Assembly (NCBI GenBank): GCA_013115125.1
Contig: JABANN010000057.1
Location: forward strand, 1 to 64,000
Source of the DNA: Perkinsus olseni
Taxonomy: Eukaryota > Perkinsozoa > Perkinsida
Direction: 5' to 3'
DNA length: 64,000 nt
Shown in pieces: positions 1 to 10,263 of this stretch (position 1 is the first letter of the stretch; the number at the start of each line of letters is the position of its first letter). Made by a program: the position numbers and the translations under genes. The notes beneath the pieces are model-generated. The model saw nothing but the letters and a program-made list of their open reading frames with translations, made no database searches and was not told the DNA's origin.

Positions 1-205
1 GCCTTGTGTACCCGGTGCCTGATCGAGCTACTAGACCATCAGCCCTTCCAGATCTCCGGCTGGTCACAGGCCTGCTGCTGTGCACAGCTTACCGTCCCAG
101 TCACAGTCCTCGTGGGAGGCACAGGAGCCGTTGGCATGTTGTATACAGGTAGGCCTTGTGTACCCGGTGCCTGATCGAACTACTAGACCATCAGCCCTTC
201 CAGAT
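1..205. repeat. Direct repeat pair, 53 bp
   Basis: Bases 1-53 recur at 153-205 with a single visible difference (GAGC versus GAAC), giving a period of 152 bp. The left copy begins at the window edge, so a longer array may extend outside. No coding potential is evident. Confidence 0.85.
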
Positions 206-464
206 AACTCATCGCTCCAGTTCTGTGCCCTTCAATTTCCCCCTCGAGTCTGACGCTGTGGGCAGGTTACCGCGTTGGTCGTAAGGAAAGGGCCAGCAGG
301 AGTAGTGGAAGTGCGGTGTACAGGTGGGTTCCGTCCGGTGGAGCTCTGAGAGGATGACTTGTGATTCAGCCCTGGTACATTCGGGATGCCGGGGCGACTC
401 CGGCGTCATATACGCCGCCTACCTGCTTGGTCACGGGGAAAGGAGCCGAACTCGAGGTCACGCC

Positions 465-1809
465 GAGAATAAAAGGTGATCCAGGAGTCAACATACGCAG
501 TAGCAGGGCAATTCGCTCGGCCAAGGCACGGTTAACGAGTTGAGCACGGTCAGTGTGACCCGTAGCACGGCGCGCTGAGTATTTTGTTAACGGGCGGATG
601 AGCAAGGTTATCAAAAAGCTCGGAAATATAAGTTATAAAGCTTATCGGTCTTTTGGAGCGAGTTCTGAGAAACGCAAGCTTGAGGGAGGGTTAAAGTACA
701 CAATAGCGTGGCCAGGTCTGTCCCCACCTGAGCATTTGCCATGCGATAGCTAGGCGACGGACTGAGATTTGTGTTGCTTGATTCTGATACACCTGGTTTG
801 TTGTAGCCATGGAAATACTTCATTCGATACTGATTCGCTTACTCGCTTGATTCGTGGCATGTCGAAATACAGTCGAAGTGGGTGAGCAGTGCAGCGGACC
901 GAGGACGGCGGCCAAACTGAGCATGCACTGCGCCATGTGTAGGGCGAGTCCGGGTGTAATCGCTTCACTGTACGCTTGAAAATCTTCTCTTCCAGTTCGG
1001 AAATACCTTTTGTGAGACTAGACTACTCGATACGAGAGGTTGCGAGAATAAAAGGTGATCCAGGAGTCAACATACGCAGTAGCAGGGCAATTCGCTCGGC
1101 CAAGGCACGGTTAACGAGTTGAGCACGGTCAGTGTGACCGGTAGCACGGCGCGCTGAGTATTTTGTTGACGCACGGATGAGCAAGGTTATCAAAAAGCTC
1201 GGAAATATAATTTATAAAGATTATCGGTCTTTTGGAGCGAGTTCTGAGAAACGCAAGCTTGAGGGAGGGTTAAAGTACACAATAGCGTGGCCAGGTCTGT
1301 CCCCACCTGAGCATTTGCCATACGATAGCTAGTCAACGGACTGAGATTTGGGCACAACTGATTTGTTGTAGCCATGGAAATACTTCATTCGATACTGATT
1401 CGCTTACTGGATTGATTCGTGGCATGTCGAAATACAGTCGAAGTGGGTGAGCAGTGCAGCGGACCGAGGACGGCGGCCAAACTGAGCATGTACTGCACCA
1501 TGTGTAGGGCGAGTCCGGGTGTAATCGCTTCACTGTATGATTGCAATTCTTCTTTTCCAGTTCGGAAACACCTCTTGTGAGACTAGACTACTCGATACGA
1601 GAGGTTGCGAGAATAAAAGGTGATCCAGGAGTCAACATACGCAGTAGCAGGGCAATTCGCTCGGCCAAGGCACGGTTAACGAGTTGAGCACGGTCAGTGT
1701 GACCCGTAGCATGGCGCGCTGAGTATTTTGTTAACGGACGGATGAGCAAGGTTATCAAAAAGCTCGGAAATATAATTTATAAAGCTTATCGGTCTTTTGG
1801 AGCGAGTTC
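465..1809. repeat. Tandem array of ~570-bp units (three copies)
   Basis: A unit starting GAGAATAAAAGGTGATCC begins at 465, 1044 and 1609, giving periods of 579 and 565 bp. The third copy breaks off near 1809. The 14-bp length difference between copies one and two comes from a small indel near 770-795 versus 1348-1362. Otherwise copies one and two differ only by scattered substitutions, so the array is young or homogenised. I see no credible reading frame; the short open frames inside are copies of one another and lack any recognisable domain. It may be a satellite-like array or part of a non-coding mobile element. Confidence 0.85.
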
Positions 1810-1871
1810 CGGCTATCAGGAAGCTCGGAAATATGCTGCTTAGAGCTCATCAGTCTTGTGGAACGAGTTTG
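1754..1871. repeat. Diverged local duplication at the end of the array
   Basis: The segment 1754-1809 (motif AAGCTCGGAAATAT, later GGAGCGAGTT) is repeated at 1815-1870 with many substitutions. It sits exactly where the third ~570-bp unit breaks off, so the array ends in an older, degraded duplicate. Confidence 0.6.
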
Positions 1872-2319
1872 TGAAGACCCCAGCCCGATTGGGCGTCGAA
1901 GTACAAGGTAGCGTGGCGAGGTCTGTTCTTCACCTACACTTCATAGGTCCAATAGGTCATAGGTCTTCATAGGTTCACTTCACCTACATACTATCGGAGG
2001 CCCCGATACTATCAGTAATCATCACCCCGATTCGGGGCAGTGTGACAGTCGAAGCGGCATGCTTACTTGATTGAACGCAACAGATTCAGCACTTTATATC
2101 GAATCAATAAGATTGATGAATTGAAGAATGATAATTCCGTTGAAACAGAGGGCAATCATCCATGTCAGCACACTTGGCTGAGCACTCAGCGGGCGACAAA
2201 GTGCCACGAGCCGCGCTGAAGACGTCGGTAGTCAGGACGATGCATCGGCCGAAGACGATTCTTGCGCGGCGGCGTATCACTTGTCCCTTTGGAAGCTCCA
2301 GCACTGCTCGGGGTGCTCA
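1872..2319. other. Non-coding interval with short CATAGGT repeats
   Basis: No gene recognised. Bases 1940-1978 contain four close copies of a CATAGGT/AATAGGT heptamer flanked by CACCTACA motifs. Bases 2258-2322 resemble 3617-3680, a dispersed duplication sharing GCAGCACTGCTCGGGGTGCT-like sequence. Confidence 0.4.
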
Positions 2320-3312
2320 TCAAGGCGGGAGGACCTGCGAGAAGAATGTATCAATGAAAGGGGCCAAGTGCGAACAGTCCTTACCTTCGGTGGAGGAATC
2401 TTCTGAGGGCGTTGTAAGGGGTGGTGGTGGATAGTGCGATCTCAGCGGTATGGGGAAGGGCCCATTGCTTTCGAGCCACCCAGCGCACTTCATCATAGGA
2501 GCCGGCATGTCGGCATGCCGGGCCAGATTCTCCTCGGATAGCGGACACCCCTGACCACCTCCCTCAGCTGATGACCGCTCAGGGACGTCGTGGTCCCCAT
2601 CACTCCTCTCGGCTGGTGACCGCTCAGGAAAGTCGCTGTCCCCAGCACTTTCCTCGGCTGATGACCGCTCAGGAACTCCGCGGTCCCCATCACTTTCCTC
2701 GGCTGATGACCGCTCAGGAACGTCACCGTCCCCATCACTTTCCTCGGCTGATGACCGCTCAGGAACGTCGCCGTCCCCATCACCTTCCTCGGCTGATGAC
2801 CGCTCAGGAACGTCGCCCTCCCCATTACCTTCGTCGGCTGACGACCGCTCAGGAACGTCGCGATCCCCTTCACTTTCCTCGGCTGATGACCGCTCAGGAA
2901 CGTCGCCGTCCCCATCACCTTCCTCGGGAGATGACCGGTCAGGTGAGACATCACCAGGAGGGGCGCACATACGGAGATTATCGGTGGCCCATTGCACGAT
3001 CTGCGGTCCTAGGCGATGGGCAAGAGCCATAACGCTCGGTTCGTCACTTCTCCTCACGAAGAGGCCGAGTGGCGAATGTGTGCGACGGTTCGCAGAGTGG
3101 TTAGCATAGATTCGCGCCCGCCAGCTCCCAGCCACCTCGATCACATTGTATGGAGGACGGCTCTTCAACAGACACCACTCTTCGTCGGCAATTTGCGCAC
3201 CTGTCGCTTGGATAAGGTGCTTCAGAGAACGAAGCTTGTTGCGCTTCGTCGCGCCCAATTTGCCGGGCTTCCGACCCGGCTTCTTACCGCGGCGTCCCAT
3301 GAAAGTGAACAA
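2320..3312 (-). CDS. Hypothetical basic protein with nine 15-residue acidic repeats
   Basis: The frame is 330 codons without introns. The N-terminus is strongly basic and AT-hook-like (GRRGKKPGRKPGK). A globular stretch around residues 45-110 has the pattern SWRARIY ... LFVRRSDEP ... ALAHRL, which faintly recalls an AP2 DNA-binding fold; this is inference. Residues ~120-255 are tandem repeats of the type PERSSAEEGDGDGDV, encoded by 45-bp units. Because 45 is a multiple of three, the repeat is open in other frames as well, so the long frame alone does not prove coding. The basic, non-repetitive N-terminus is the better argument. Either the ATG at 3312 or the one at 3300 could start it. No function assigned. 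Confidence 0.4.
   Translation of the reverse strand: MFTFMGRRGKKPGRKPGKLGATKRNKLRSLKHLIQATGAQIADEEWCLLKSRPPYNVIEVAGSWRARIYANHSANRRTHSPLGLFVRRSDEPSVMALAHRLGPQIVQWATDNLRMCAPPGDVSPDRSSPEEGDGDGDVPERSSAEESEGDRDVPERSSADEGNGEGDVPERSSAEEGDGDGDVPERSSAEESDGDGDVPERSSAEESDGDRGVPERSSAEESAGDSDFPERSPAERSDGDHDVPERSSAEGGGQGCPLSEENLARHADMPAPMMKCAGWLESNGPFPIPLRSHYPPPPLTTPSEDSSTEGKDCSHLAPFIDTFFSQVLPP
2560..2945. repeat. 45-bp minisatellite, about nine copies
   Basis: A unit of the form GGCTGATGACCGCTCAGGAA recurs every 45 bp from about 2566 to about 2927. Outer copies are more diverged than inner ones, as expected for an array growing by slippage or unequal exchange. It lies in frame inside the minus-strand hypothetical ORF. 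Confidence 0.85.
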
Positions 3313-3359
3313 AGAAGCTACATGAAGCTTTACAAGTCAACTGACGTGCAGTGTAGTCT

Positions 3360-3408
3360 AAGTTCGATGCAGCGGCCTCCCAAATTGGGAAGCCGCTGCA
3401 TCGAACTT
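3360..3408. repeat. 49-bp near-perfect palindrome
   Basis: Arms 3360-3376 and 3392-3408 are perfect 17-bp reverse complements. The centre continues pairing (3378-3383 with 3385-3390) around a single unpaired base, with one C/A mismatch at 3377/3391. The hairpin would have 23 paired positions. It lies about 50 bp upstream of the start of the minus-strand hypothetical ORF. Confidence 0.9.
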
Positions 3409-6022
3409 ATTGCGAGTCTCAATAGGGAGATCATGACAAGTTTTCATAGAAAAACCATTATTCCGCTTAGGCCGTTGAGCAAGCATCCGAAGCCAATCGA
3501 CTGATAACGCAACAACATTTAACGAGAGAAACAAACTACCACTTATTAACATGATAACGGTCAAGCCGGGGCCCCCGGCCCGGGGGAGTCACCTGCTCGG
3601 TGATACAATCGGCCGAAAGCGATCGGCGTGTCACTGGTTCCCGTTGGAAGTTGCAGCACTGCTCGGGGTGCTCATAATGAGCAGCTCAGCTGCTGCAGCA
3701 GAGCGATTGGAGCGTGGAGACCTACGTGGCCACCTTGCTCGGACGAGGCGCTTCAAAGAGAGACACTTGCTGTACTTCTCCTGCGCCTACCTCTCGTGGG
3801 TTGGCGGGCACTGTCTGTCCTCTCGTGGAGTCAGTGCACCGAGGAGTCCTCGGCGAAAACCCACATACCATGGCAGAGCCATACTGGAGTCTCCACAGTG
3901 CTGTTGGAATGTCCAAGTTGGACAAACCACAGTACAACGACAGGCCCCGAATACCACGGTTAACCCAACGGAACGAAGAAAAAAGTTAGTTAGAAGAAGA
4001 AAGTTCTTGAAACACAAAAAAGTAGCTAGTGGTTTGGGAGCAGAAACTCGCCTTGAAGCGACCCGAAGCTGATGTGTGTCGAGGCTGCGTTGTGTTGTGC
4101 GTGCGTTGTAATCTGACCACTCCAGGAACTCTCCTGAAGTAACCCTGTGGGCACCACTACCTGTACAATGGTCTTCTGGCATATCGCTACCACTCCATTA
4201 TAGCCTCCTGGCCCTCCCTGAGGGGCTGGCGTCAACTAGAAACGGCTGACAAGTTAAAGGCCTGAACGCAAGTTCACTCCACCAGCCCAAGTGCCTCTCA
4301 GCCACGTCGACGTGGTCGACGGTCGACCTCCTTTAGTGTGAGCACAGGTGGAGTGAACCGCGGACCCAGTGAAAACTCAGGAATCACGGACCGTGATTCA
4401 CGTCATAAGCAAAGCAATGGTAGCCATCACAGTGGCATAATATACATCTAAATGGCGGCTACGACAGTGAAAACAACGAAGCGGCACCGCCTTCACTGAA
4501 ATAGACCATAGTCGACATCGGGCTCCGCGCCACTTGGTCGTTGCAGTCGACCGGCCTCCCCGGGTGGACGAAGCCTGCAGGAAGGACCGCATTGCCGCAA
4601 ACCGTCCCGGTCCCACTGGACTCACTCGATCCCCACATTCCGCCATGTCAGCTCCTGCCAACCCAAACCAAGGCTATCGAAGTTAGCGAAGCCATGGGTG
4701 TGAGGGGCTGCGCTACTGCAAACACGCCACCGCTGACCTCCAGTAGAGTAGCGACGCAAGAATAGCACAAGAACGGTATATAGGACGCCTCACTTAGTAG
4801 CACAGAAAGAGAGGCAGCTGCGGCCCACCATGGCCCACGTGAACATAGCCTGACACAGTGTGAACCGGGTGCGCAGCGAGTCCTGCCATCTCTGTCCCCC
4901 TAGAGGAATCCCGCCGTATCTGGAACACTCTTGAGATCTATGCGGACTAGGGGTCTCGGCTAGGACTTACTTGGCGAGTTGGTTGTAAGCGTGAAAACAG
5001 AAGCAGAGGAGGAACCATCTGCCGCTAGAGACCTCCCACCAATACTTCCTTCGTCGGTCAAATATATAGCGAAGCACTGGAAAACATAGTAACACAATGA
5101 ACAGTTGAATCTGCGATGAACGAGAGCTACTAGCACACTAAAAGACGGCGGAGGTATAACTCACCAAGGAGAGTGTCAGATAAGTGGAGAAGGAACGCAG
5201 GGGTGTGTGCTGCCCTCTTTGAGCGAGCACCTAACCAGCTCCACTGCTATCTGCAGGACTTGTACTGAACCCTGAAGCACCGCCTGTTCGGGAGAGAGTG
5301 AAACCGCACACTATAAGCCATTGATGACACTACCGAGTCTGACGGAGGGGGACCGTATCTTCCAATGAACAGGTCCGACCTTAGAGTGTTGATTTTCCCG
5401 TTACGGGTACATGATGGCAAGCAAGCTGAAGGGTAACAGAAGAAAATCGTTACTCCTACGGGTAGCAGCAGCGAGCCCTACCCTTGAACTTCTCCTGTAA
5501 TAGAGGGCATCATCCACGGAGACACTAGACAGCCGGTACAGTTATTAACAAGGCCTCGAAGTGACACCGCCTGTAAGCCACAAATCCACCCCTGAAGGGT
5601 ACCTATTTTCTCCACCGGTGAGCCCAGCACTTCGTAGTACCTTGCCATACAGCAAATAATGACGAAGGCAAAGTTATCCGTAGGAGATTACGTATGGTCC
5701 AGGAACAAGGCACTGGTCATGCTGGTAACTGCTGATGAGGAACAGAATACGATGACCGCCACGGTCGCCTGAGACCATGTGAAAGGGCGCTGACCGTAGA
5801 TCGCGTTATACTACCAGCTGCTTGCCAAGACCAGTACTGGCTTTATAGAGTAGGACCATCTCCACTCCAACGGAGGGGAACCCTGTGCATCCCCAAATAA
5901 GTCGTGGAAGCAACCGGCAGCGCTCGAGGGACATACCCAACCGCATTCGAACAATCGATACCATCGCTGAGCTTCCAGCATCAAGATACTGTTGGGGTGG
6001 TGCGCTCATCTGGTCGGGTGAA
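3409..6022. other. No gene recognised; palindrome-rich non-coding stretch
   Basis: Open frames here are short, overlapping and without recognisable domains. The notable content is a set of inverted repeats at 4272-4399 (listed separately). The rest of the interval shows nothing I can name. Confidence 0.4.
4272..4399. repeat. Nested inverted repeats
   Basis: GTTCACTCCACC at 4272-4283 is the reverse complement of 4347-4358. Inside this stem lies the perfect palindrome CCACGTCGACGTGG (about 4302-4315) followed by further GTCGAC-containing palindromic sequence. Just outside, 4381-4399 forms GAATCACGG-A-CCGTGATTC. Together these would fold into a multi-branched structure. Confidence 0.7.
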
Positions 6023-6245
6023 GTACAAAATCCAAGGGAAAGGTACAAAATCCAAGGAAGCGCGTGCGACAGGGAAGCAGAAGCGACAGAAGAAAACCCT
6101 GAATTGCGGGTGAAGGCGGGAACGGGAAACCAGAAACCCCTCCCGAAACTGTTACCCAGGACAACCAGAAACCCGAACTGTTGCCCAGAAAATGCAGATC
6201 CCTGGAAACGGTTCCTTGGATTTTGTACTTCTACCTTGGATTTTG
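6023..6245. repeat. Long inverted repeat with internal direct repeats
   Basis: GTACAAAATCCAAGG occurs twice in direct orientation (6023-6037, 6043-6057) and in reverse complement at 6214-6228, with a partial second inverse copy at 6234-6245. The arms form a nearly complete stem of about 36 bp around a loop of ~150 nt. Within the loop, AACCAGAAACCC...CTGTT.CCCAG is itself duplicated (6128-6161 and 6163-6189). The layout resembles a foldback element or a hairpin-forming non-coding RNA. Confidence 0.75.
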
Positions 6246-6631
6246 GGAATTACCCTCACCTGGTCACAACGACAGCGAACTCAAGGAAGTAAAGGAGGAG
6301 CATCATGACAGAAATGATCACAGAAGAACTACATGAACGAGAGGCCCATCCTTGTCTTCAAGGGCAAGTACGGCCTCTTGGTGGAACATTGCCGCCGGAG
6401 GGAGCAGTGGGGACCAGGCGAAGCTAACGTTGTCACTCTTATCAACCCTAAGGTGCCAAGGGATGCCTTTGTGCTGAACTTTTTGGTGAAGCTCCACTGC
6501 ACTTGTTCGACGTAGCCAGTCCACGGTAATGCTGTACGTCTGACGTAGTATCTTGTCAGAAATGCGCAGAATAGGGACAGAAGATTTTGTGCAGAGTGCA
6601 AGAATAGTGACGGGCCCCGAAATAAATAGTG

Positions 6632-8291
6632 ATGCAATCTGTTTGCCCCAATTGGTTCGAGAACCTTTTTGGTTTTAAAGAAGCCACGTAAGCCTCCCTC
6701 GCCGTAACAGCGCCCCTCCCGTTGAGCTTGGTAGTCCTCACCATGGCAGGCACTGCGTTACGCAAAGCCGCTTTCTTGAGCGCCGATTGCATGATGGCGC
6801 GGTCCTGTTGGAATCTAAGGTTAATGGCCGGTAATAACGCGTGTCACCACCCGGTGAAAGGACTGTCATCAGGGAATTTTATGTCGGCCGATTTACTACA
6901 CCTACACTCGAGGCCCTCCGGGCTGAGTATGCGGCTAAGCTCCGGGCCAACATGAAGAACAGTAGGGCGGGTGGCTTTGCTTGCGAGTTTGTGAGTTGTC
7001 ACTGTAGGCGAACTCTTAAGATCTGGTGGCTTCTCCCTTACCAATGTAGTAGCGGACGTCAGAGACCTCCACAGGGACCCGGCCAATCGGGGAGCGGTGT
7101 TCCAAGTAGCGAGCCAATTCAACTGCCTGGAGATGCCGGACATGAACTTAACGCCAGAGGTCGGTGGAGCGGGTCACAAGCTTGAGAGAATTTCACCGTG
7201 ACCATTCAGGACGGCATTACCAACTACATAACAGACCCTACTCAAGGTCCAGCCTGTGCCATGGAGTGTGCCCCGGGAACGCTTTACAGGAACTATTTTG
7301 TAGGCATCCTCTTCTCCGCGAGGCACATTAAGGGAGTATTGGTTATCAGGTTGATGCCAATGCCGATGGAACTTTGAATGAGGGCGGTGGGGATGAGGGT
7401 TTAGAGTGAGTTTCGGCTTGTCTTGTCACCCCTATGATATGTCGGCAGGCCTGGGCAGCGTGCTGATCGCCAAATCGACTGTCTGGCGTACGTCGGCAAG
7501 GCCCTTCACAATGACAAGGAGAACTATTGGCATCTAAAGAACGGGTAAATCAGGAAAATAATTGCCCTTTGTAGTGGGAAGCATCAGTTACGTTTTACCG
7601 AGCGGGCCTACTTCCCTAAGTCGATTATCACAGCGCCTCCAGTCTCTCTCCGACGAGAGTATGGATAGCCTCAGAGGGCAACTGGCTGTGGGGGTTCAGT
7701 GGGACACCGAGGTGAAAACGTCTGTGCTCTTTTATACATGATCGGCAGGCTCCCTCTGGATCTCCTTGATGGTCAGGTATCTTCGGTTGATTCAGGCGAG
7801 CAGCGGGTCTGCCAGGTTTACTGTGCAGCAGTCCCTGTAGCCTATGCTCCTGGCACCACCACAGACCAGTGGGAACCGCTCGCTAGACTGGTATGCTACA
7901 GGGGGATTACTTGCTACAGTTATTAACGTGTGTCGACAGGTCCTGAGAGGGTGTTATGAGAGCACTCTGCTGGTTGCTGCCTTGAAGGCCGTGGAGCGGG
8001 GCGCGCGGGAGAAGGTGTATCTCACGCTTGTCGGGGGCGGCGTCTTCGGGAACGATGAGCAGTAAGTCTGAGTAAACTCATCCGCTTTGAGTTGCGGTAC
8101 TTTCGGCGTCTCGGGAATTTTCTTTTTCATTCAGGTGGATAGTCGACGCTATTAAGGACTCCATCACAAGCCTAGAGTCAAAGTTCGACCGTCGCCTTCC
8201 CATTGACATCATCATTGTACATCACAGTAGAGTTAGGCGAGCCTTCGAAGGTCTTGCTCACTGGGCAGCTGATCGTCCTGCTGCCGACTAA
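6632..8291 (+). CDS. Macrodomain-like family protein, paralogue 1 (11 exons)
   Basis: Hand-derived exons: 6632-6687, 6750-6830, 6873-6970, 7008-7159, 7210-7299, 7350-7405, 7449-7544, 7588-7711, about 7804-7890 (an acceptor at 7776 is also possible), 7940-8061, 8135-8291. The splices restore one continuous protein starting MQSVCPNWFENLFGF. Its ordered motifs are LESKVNGREFYVGRF, FQVASQFNCLEMP, a TQGPACA block ending in YRNYF, QIDCLAYVGKAL, YWHLKNGY, WEPLARLV, YESTLLVA and KVYLTLVGGGVFGNDEQWI. The glycine-rich GGGVFGND loop followed by a helix, and the hydrophobic strand IDIIIVHH, look like the second ligand loop of a macrodomain; that fold assignment is inference. Introns are 37-92 nt. The next gene is a close paralogue in the same orientation. 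Substrate unknown. Confidence 0.75.
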
Positions 8292-8556
8292 CTGTGCGGC
8301 TCACTGTCTAGCAATTATCATCTTTTCCCGTCGTTAGAGAGCACTTAGCGTTAGTCTCTCAATTCTCGGGAACTCTTGACAAAATGGGAACGTCGCGAGT
8401 TTGGTGAAGTTGGAGTTGCTTCTCACTTCCCCGGTTTGGTAGTGATTACAGATCTTCTCGATGGGAGGAGGGAAAATGCGTTCTGATGTTGCACGAGAAA
8501 ATTCTATGCGCTCAGCTCACTCCTTGTGTGATTCAGGTAGAGTATTTTTACCGTAG

Positions 8557-10263
8557 ATGGCGGCTCCTCGCCTTCTAGCTATGCTGTTCGCTTCCAGTGC
8601 TTCCTGCAGTGACGACCTGGTCGATGGCCGGCATCTTGGGGCCGGCTCAAAATGGTTCGAGGACACGTTCGGCTTCTCGGAGAGGGCCGGGTACGTAAGA
8701 CCTGTCGCCTTCGTCGTGGCATCGGCCTCTCCCTCAGGGGATCCAACATGCATGCGACGGTCCATCGCAACGTAGAGCTGCACAAACGTACAGACGGCGT
8801 TCTCGAGTTGAGGTCGAAGCCTCTCGGGAAGTGGGCTGTTGCGCTGTCCTTGCTGTTAGCGACCATCGGTGCCTCGTGTTTCTTCAGGCGCTACGAGGTG
8901 GGGAGGTTCGACACACCTTCACTGGCTGAGTTGCGATCGGCCACCAGTAAGAATCGGCCTCCGGAAATTCCTGGTAGTCTGCTGCTGTCCAGCGACTATG
9001 AAGGCAGAGGGCGTGGTTGTTCAGGAGTGAGGCCCCCACACAAGGAGATTACCATTCAGAACATCGTGGCTGATGTGAGAGACCTCCACAGGGACCCCGC
9101 TAATGACGGTGCGGTGTTCCAAGTAGCGAGCCAGTTCAACTGCCTGGAGATGCCGGGCATGAACACAACGCCTGAGGTAGGACCTGAAAGCAGACGTCGA
9201 TGAGTCGATGGATCCGGTGGCAGGAGGGTATCACTAACTACATCCACGACCATACACAGGGACCAGCCTGTGCTTTAGAGTGCGCCCCCGGCACCCTATT
9301 TAGGAACTACTTCGTAAGGGCATACTTCAGCGGGCCGTTAGCTAGTATCACCTCGTGAACAGGTTAAAGTGATGAATAATGGGACAGCTGGGGTGATCGA
9401 CGTCTGTGATGTTAAATCGGGAGCGGGGTAATTTGGTTCAAAATAATAGGTTTTCAATGTGTCTGTTGGTAGATTGGGACAGTACGATAAGAAACAGCTG
9501 GACGGCCTTCAGGGGCTTGGTGAAGCGCTTGATAATCGCAGGAATCGCTACTGGACGATGAAGAACGGGTGAGTGCCCTCGGAGGCATCTACCTGGGCAT
9601 TCATTTCTCTTCGAGGTACGCAACTCCGTCTCGCAGGGGTTCGGTGGCGGACTTGAAAAAGAGGCTGGAGGGTCTGTCGAAGTCGACGATTGATGAGCTT
9701 ACTACCAAGATCACCGTGGGGGTCCAGAAGGACACACAGGTAATGGCGTCCTTCTTTCTCATCCCGAGTGGTTGGCTAGGTATCCTCGGTGTCTGACAGA
9801 GTGCAGAAGGTGACTCAAGTCTACTGTTCAGCCTTGCCTGTGGGATACTTCCCCAATACCAGCTCGGCCGACTGGGAGCCTTTTGCCAGACTGGTGAGGA
9901 CACTGTCGGTTGTACTGTGCGCACTTATCTGATGGCAGGTATTAAATAGTCTCTACGAGTCGACTCTACTAGTGGCTGAGAGGGAGGCGCAGAGGAGAGG
10001 TCGTACGAAGGTGTTTCTGACTCATGTCGGTGGAGGAGTGTTCGGCAATGATCAGAAGTAAGGGGGCATCACCGGCGACCGTGCAGGTAACTTTCATGAT
10101 CAGATGGATCGTGGATGCGATCGAGAAGGCCGTCTGGTCGGTGTTCCTCCGGGGCAACTCGGGCAAGCTGGACGTCTACATCGTCAACTACAATTCCGTG
10201 CCGCGGATCTATGAGGAGCTCGTTGACAGGCTGATACTGTCACTTCAACCCCGTTTTAGGTGA
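8557..10263 (+). CDS. Macrodomain-like family protein, paralogue 2
   Basis: Exons: 8557-8690, 8738-8830, 8888-8973, 9025-9176, 9224-9313, 9363-9427, 9473-9568, 9616-9739, 9807-9893, 9939-10057, 10104-10263. The protein repeats the motif order of its neighbour: KWFEDTFGF, RYEVGRFDTPSLAELR, FQVASQFNCLEMP, TQGPACALECAPGTLFRNYF, YWTMKNGYA, WEPFARLVL, YESTLLVA, KVFLTHVGGGVFGNDQKWI, IVNYNSVPRIYEELV. Most introns fall at the same positions as in paralogue 1 but differ in sequence and length (45-67 nt), which points to an old tandem duplication. A hydrophobic segment seen when 8831-8887 is read through is intron sequence, not a membrane anchor. The first ~27 residues are hydrophobic (MAAPRLLAMLFASSAS...) and could be a signal peptide or an incorrect first exon. 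Confidence 0.75.

Noticed and set aside
465-3000. CRISPR array
   Set aside because: Repeats are long tandem units or a minisatellite without spacers, in a eukaryotic intron-rich context.
2493-3032. Two 153-codon ORFs through the 45-bp repeats in other frames
   Set aside because: The repeat length is a multiple of three, so all frames without a stop stay open; only the frame with a non-repetitive basic N-terminus is plausible.
8749-8886. Transmembrane segment (WAVALSLLLATIGASCFF) in macrodomain-like paralogue 2
   Set aside because: This stretch is intron 8831-8887; splicing it out joins RSKPLGK to RYEVGRF as in paralogue 1.
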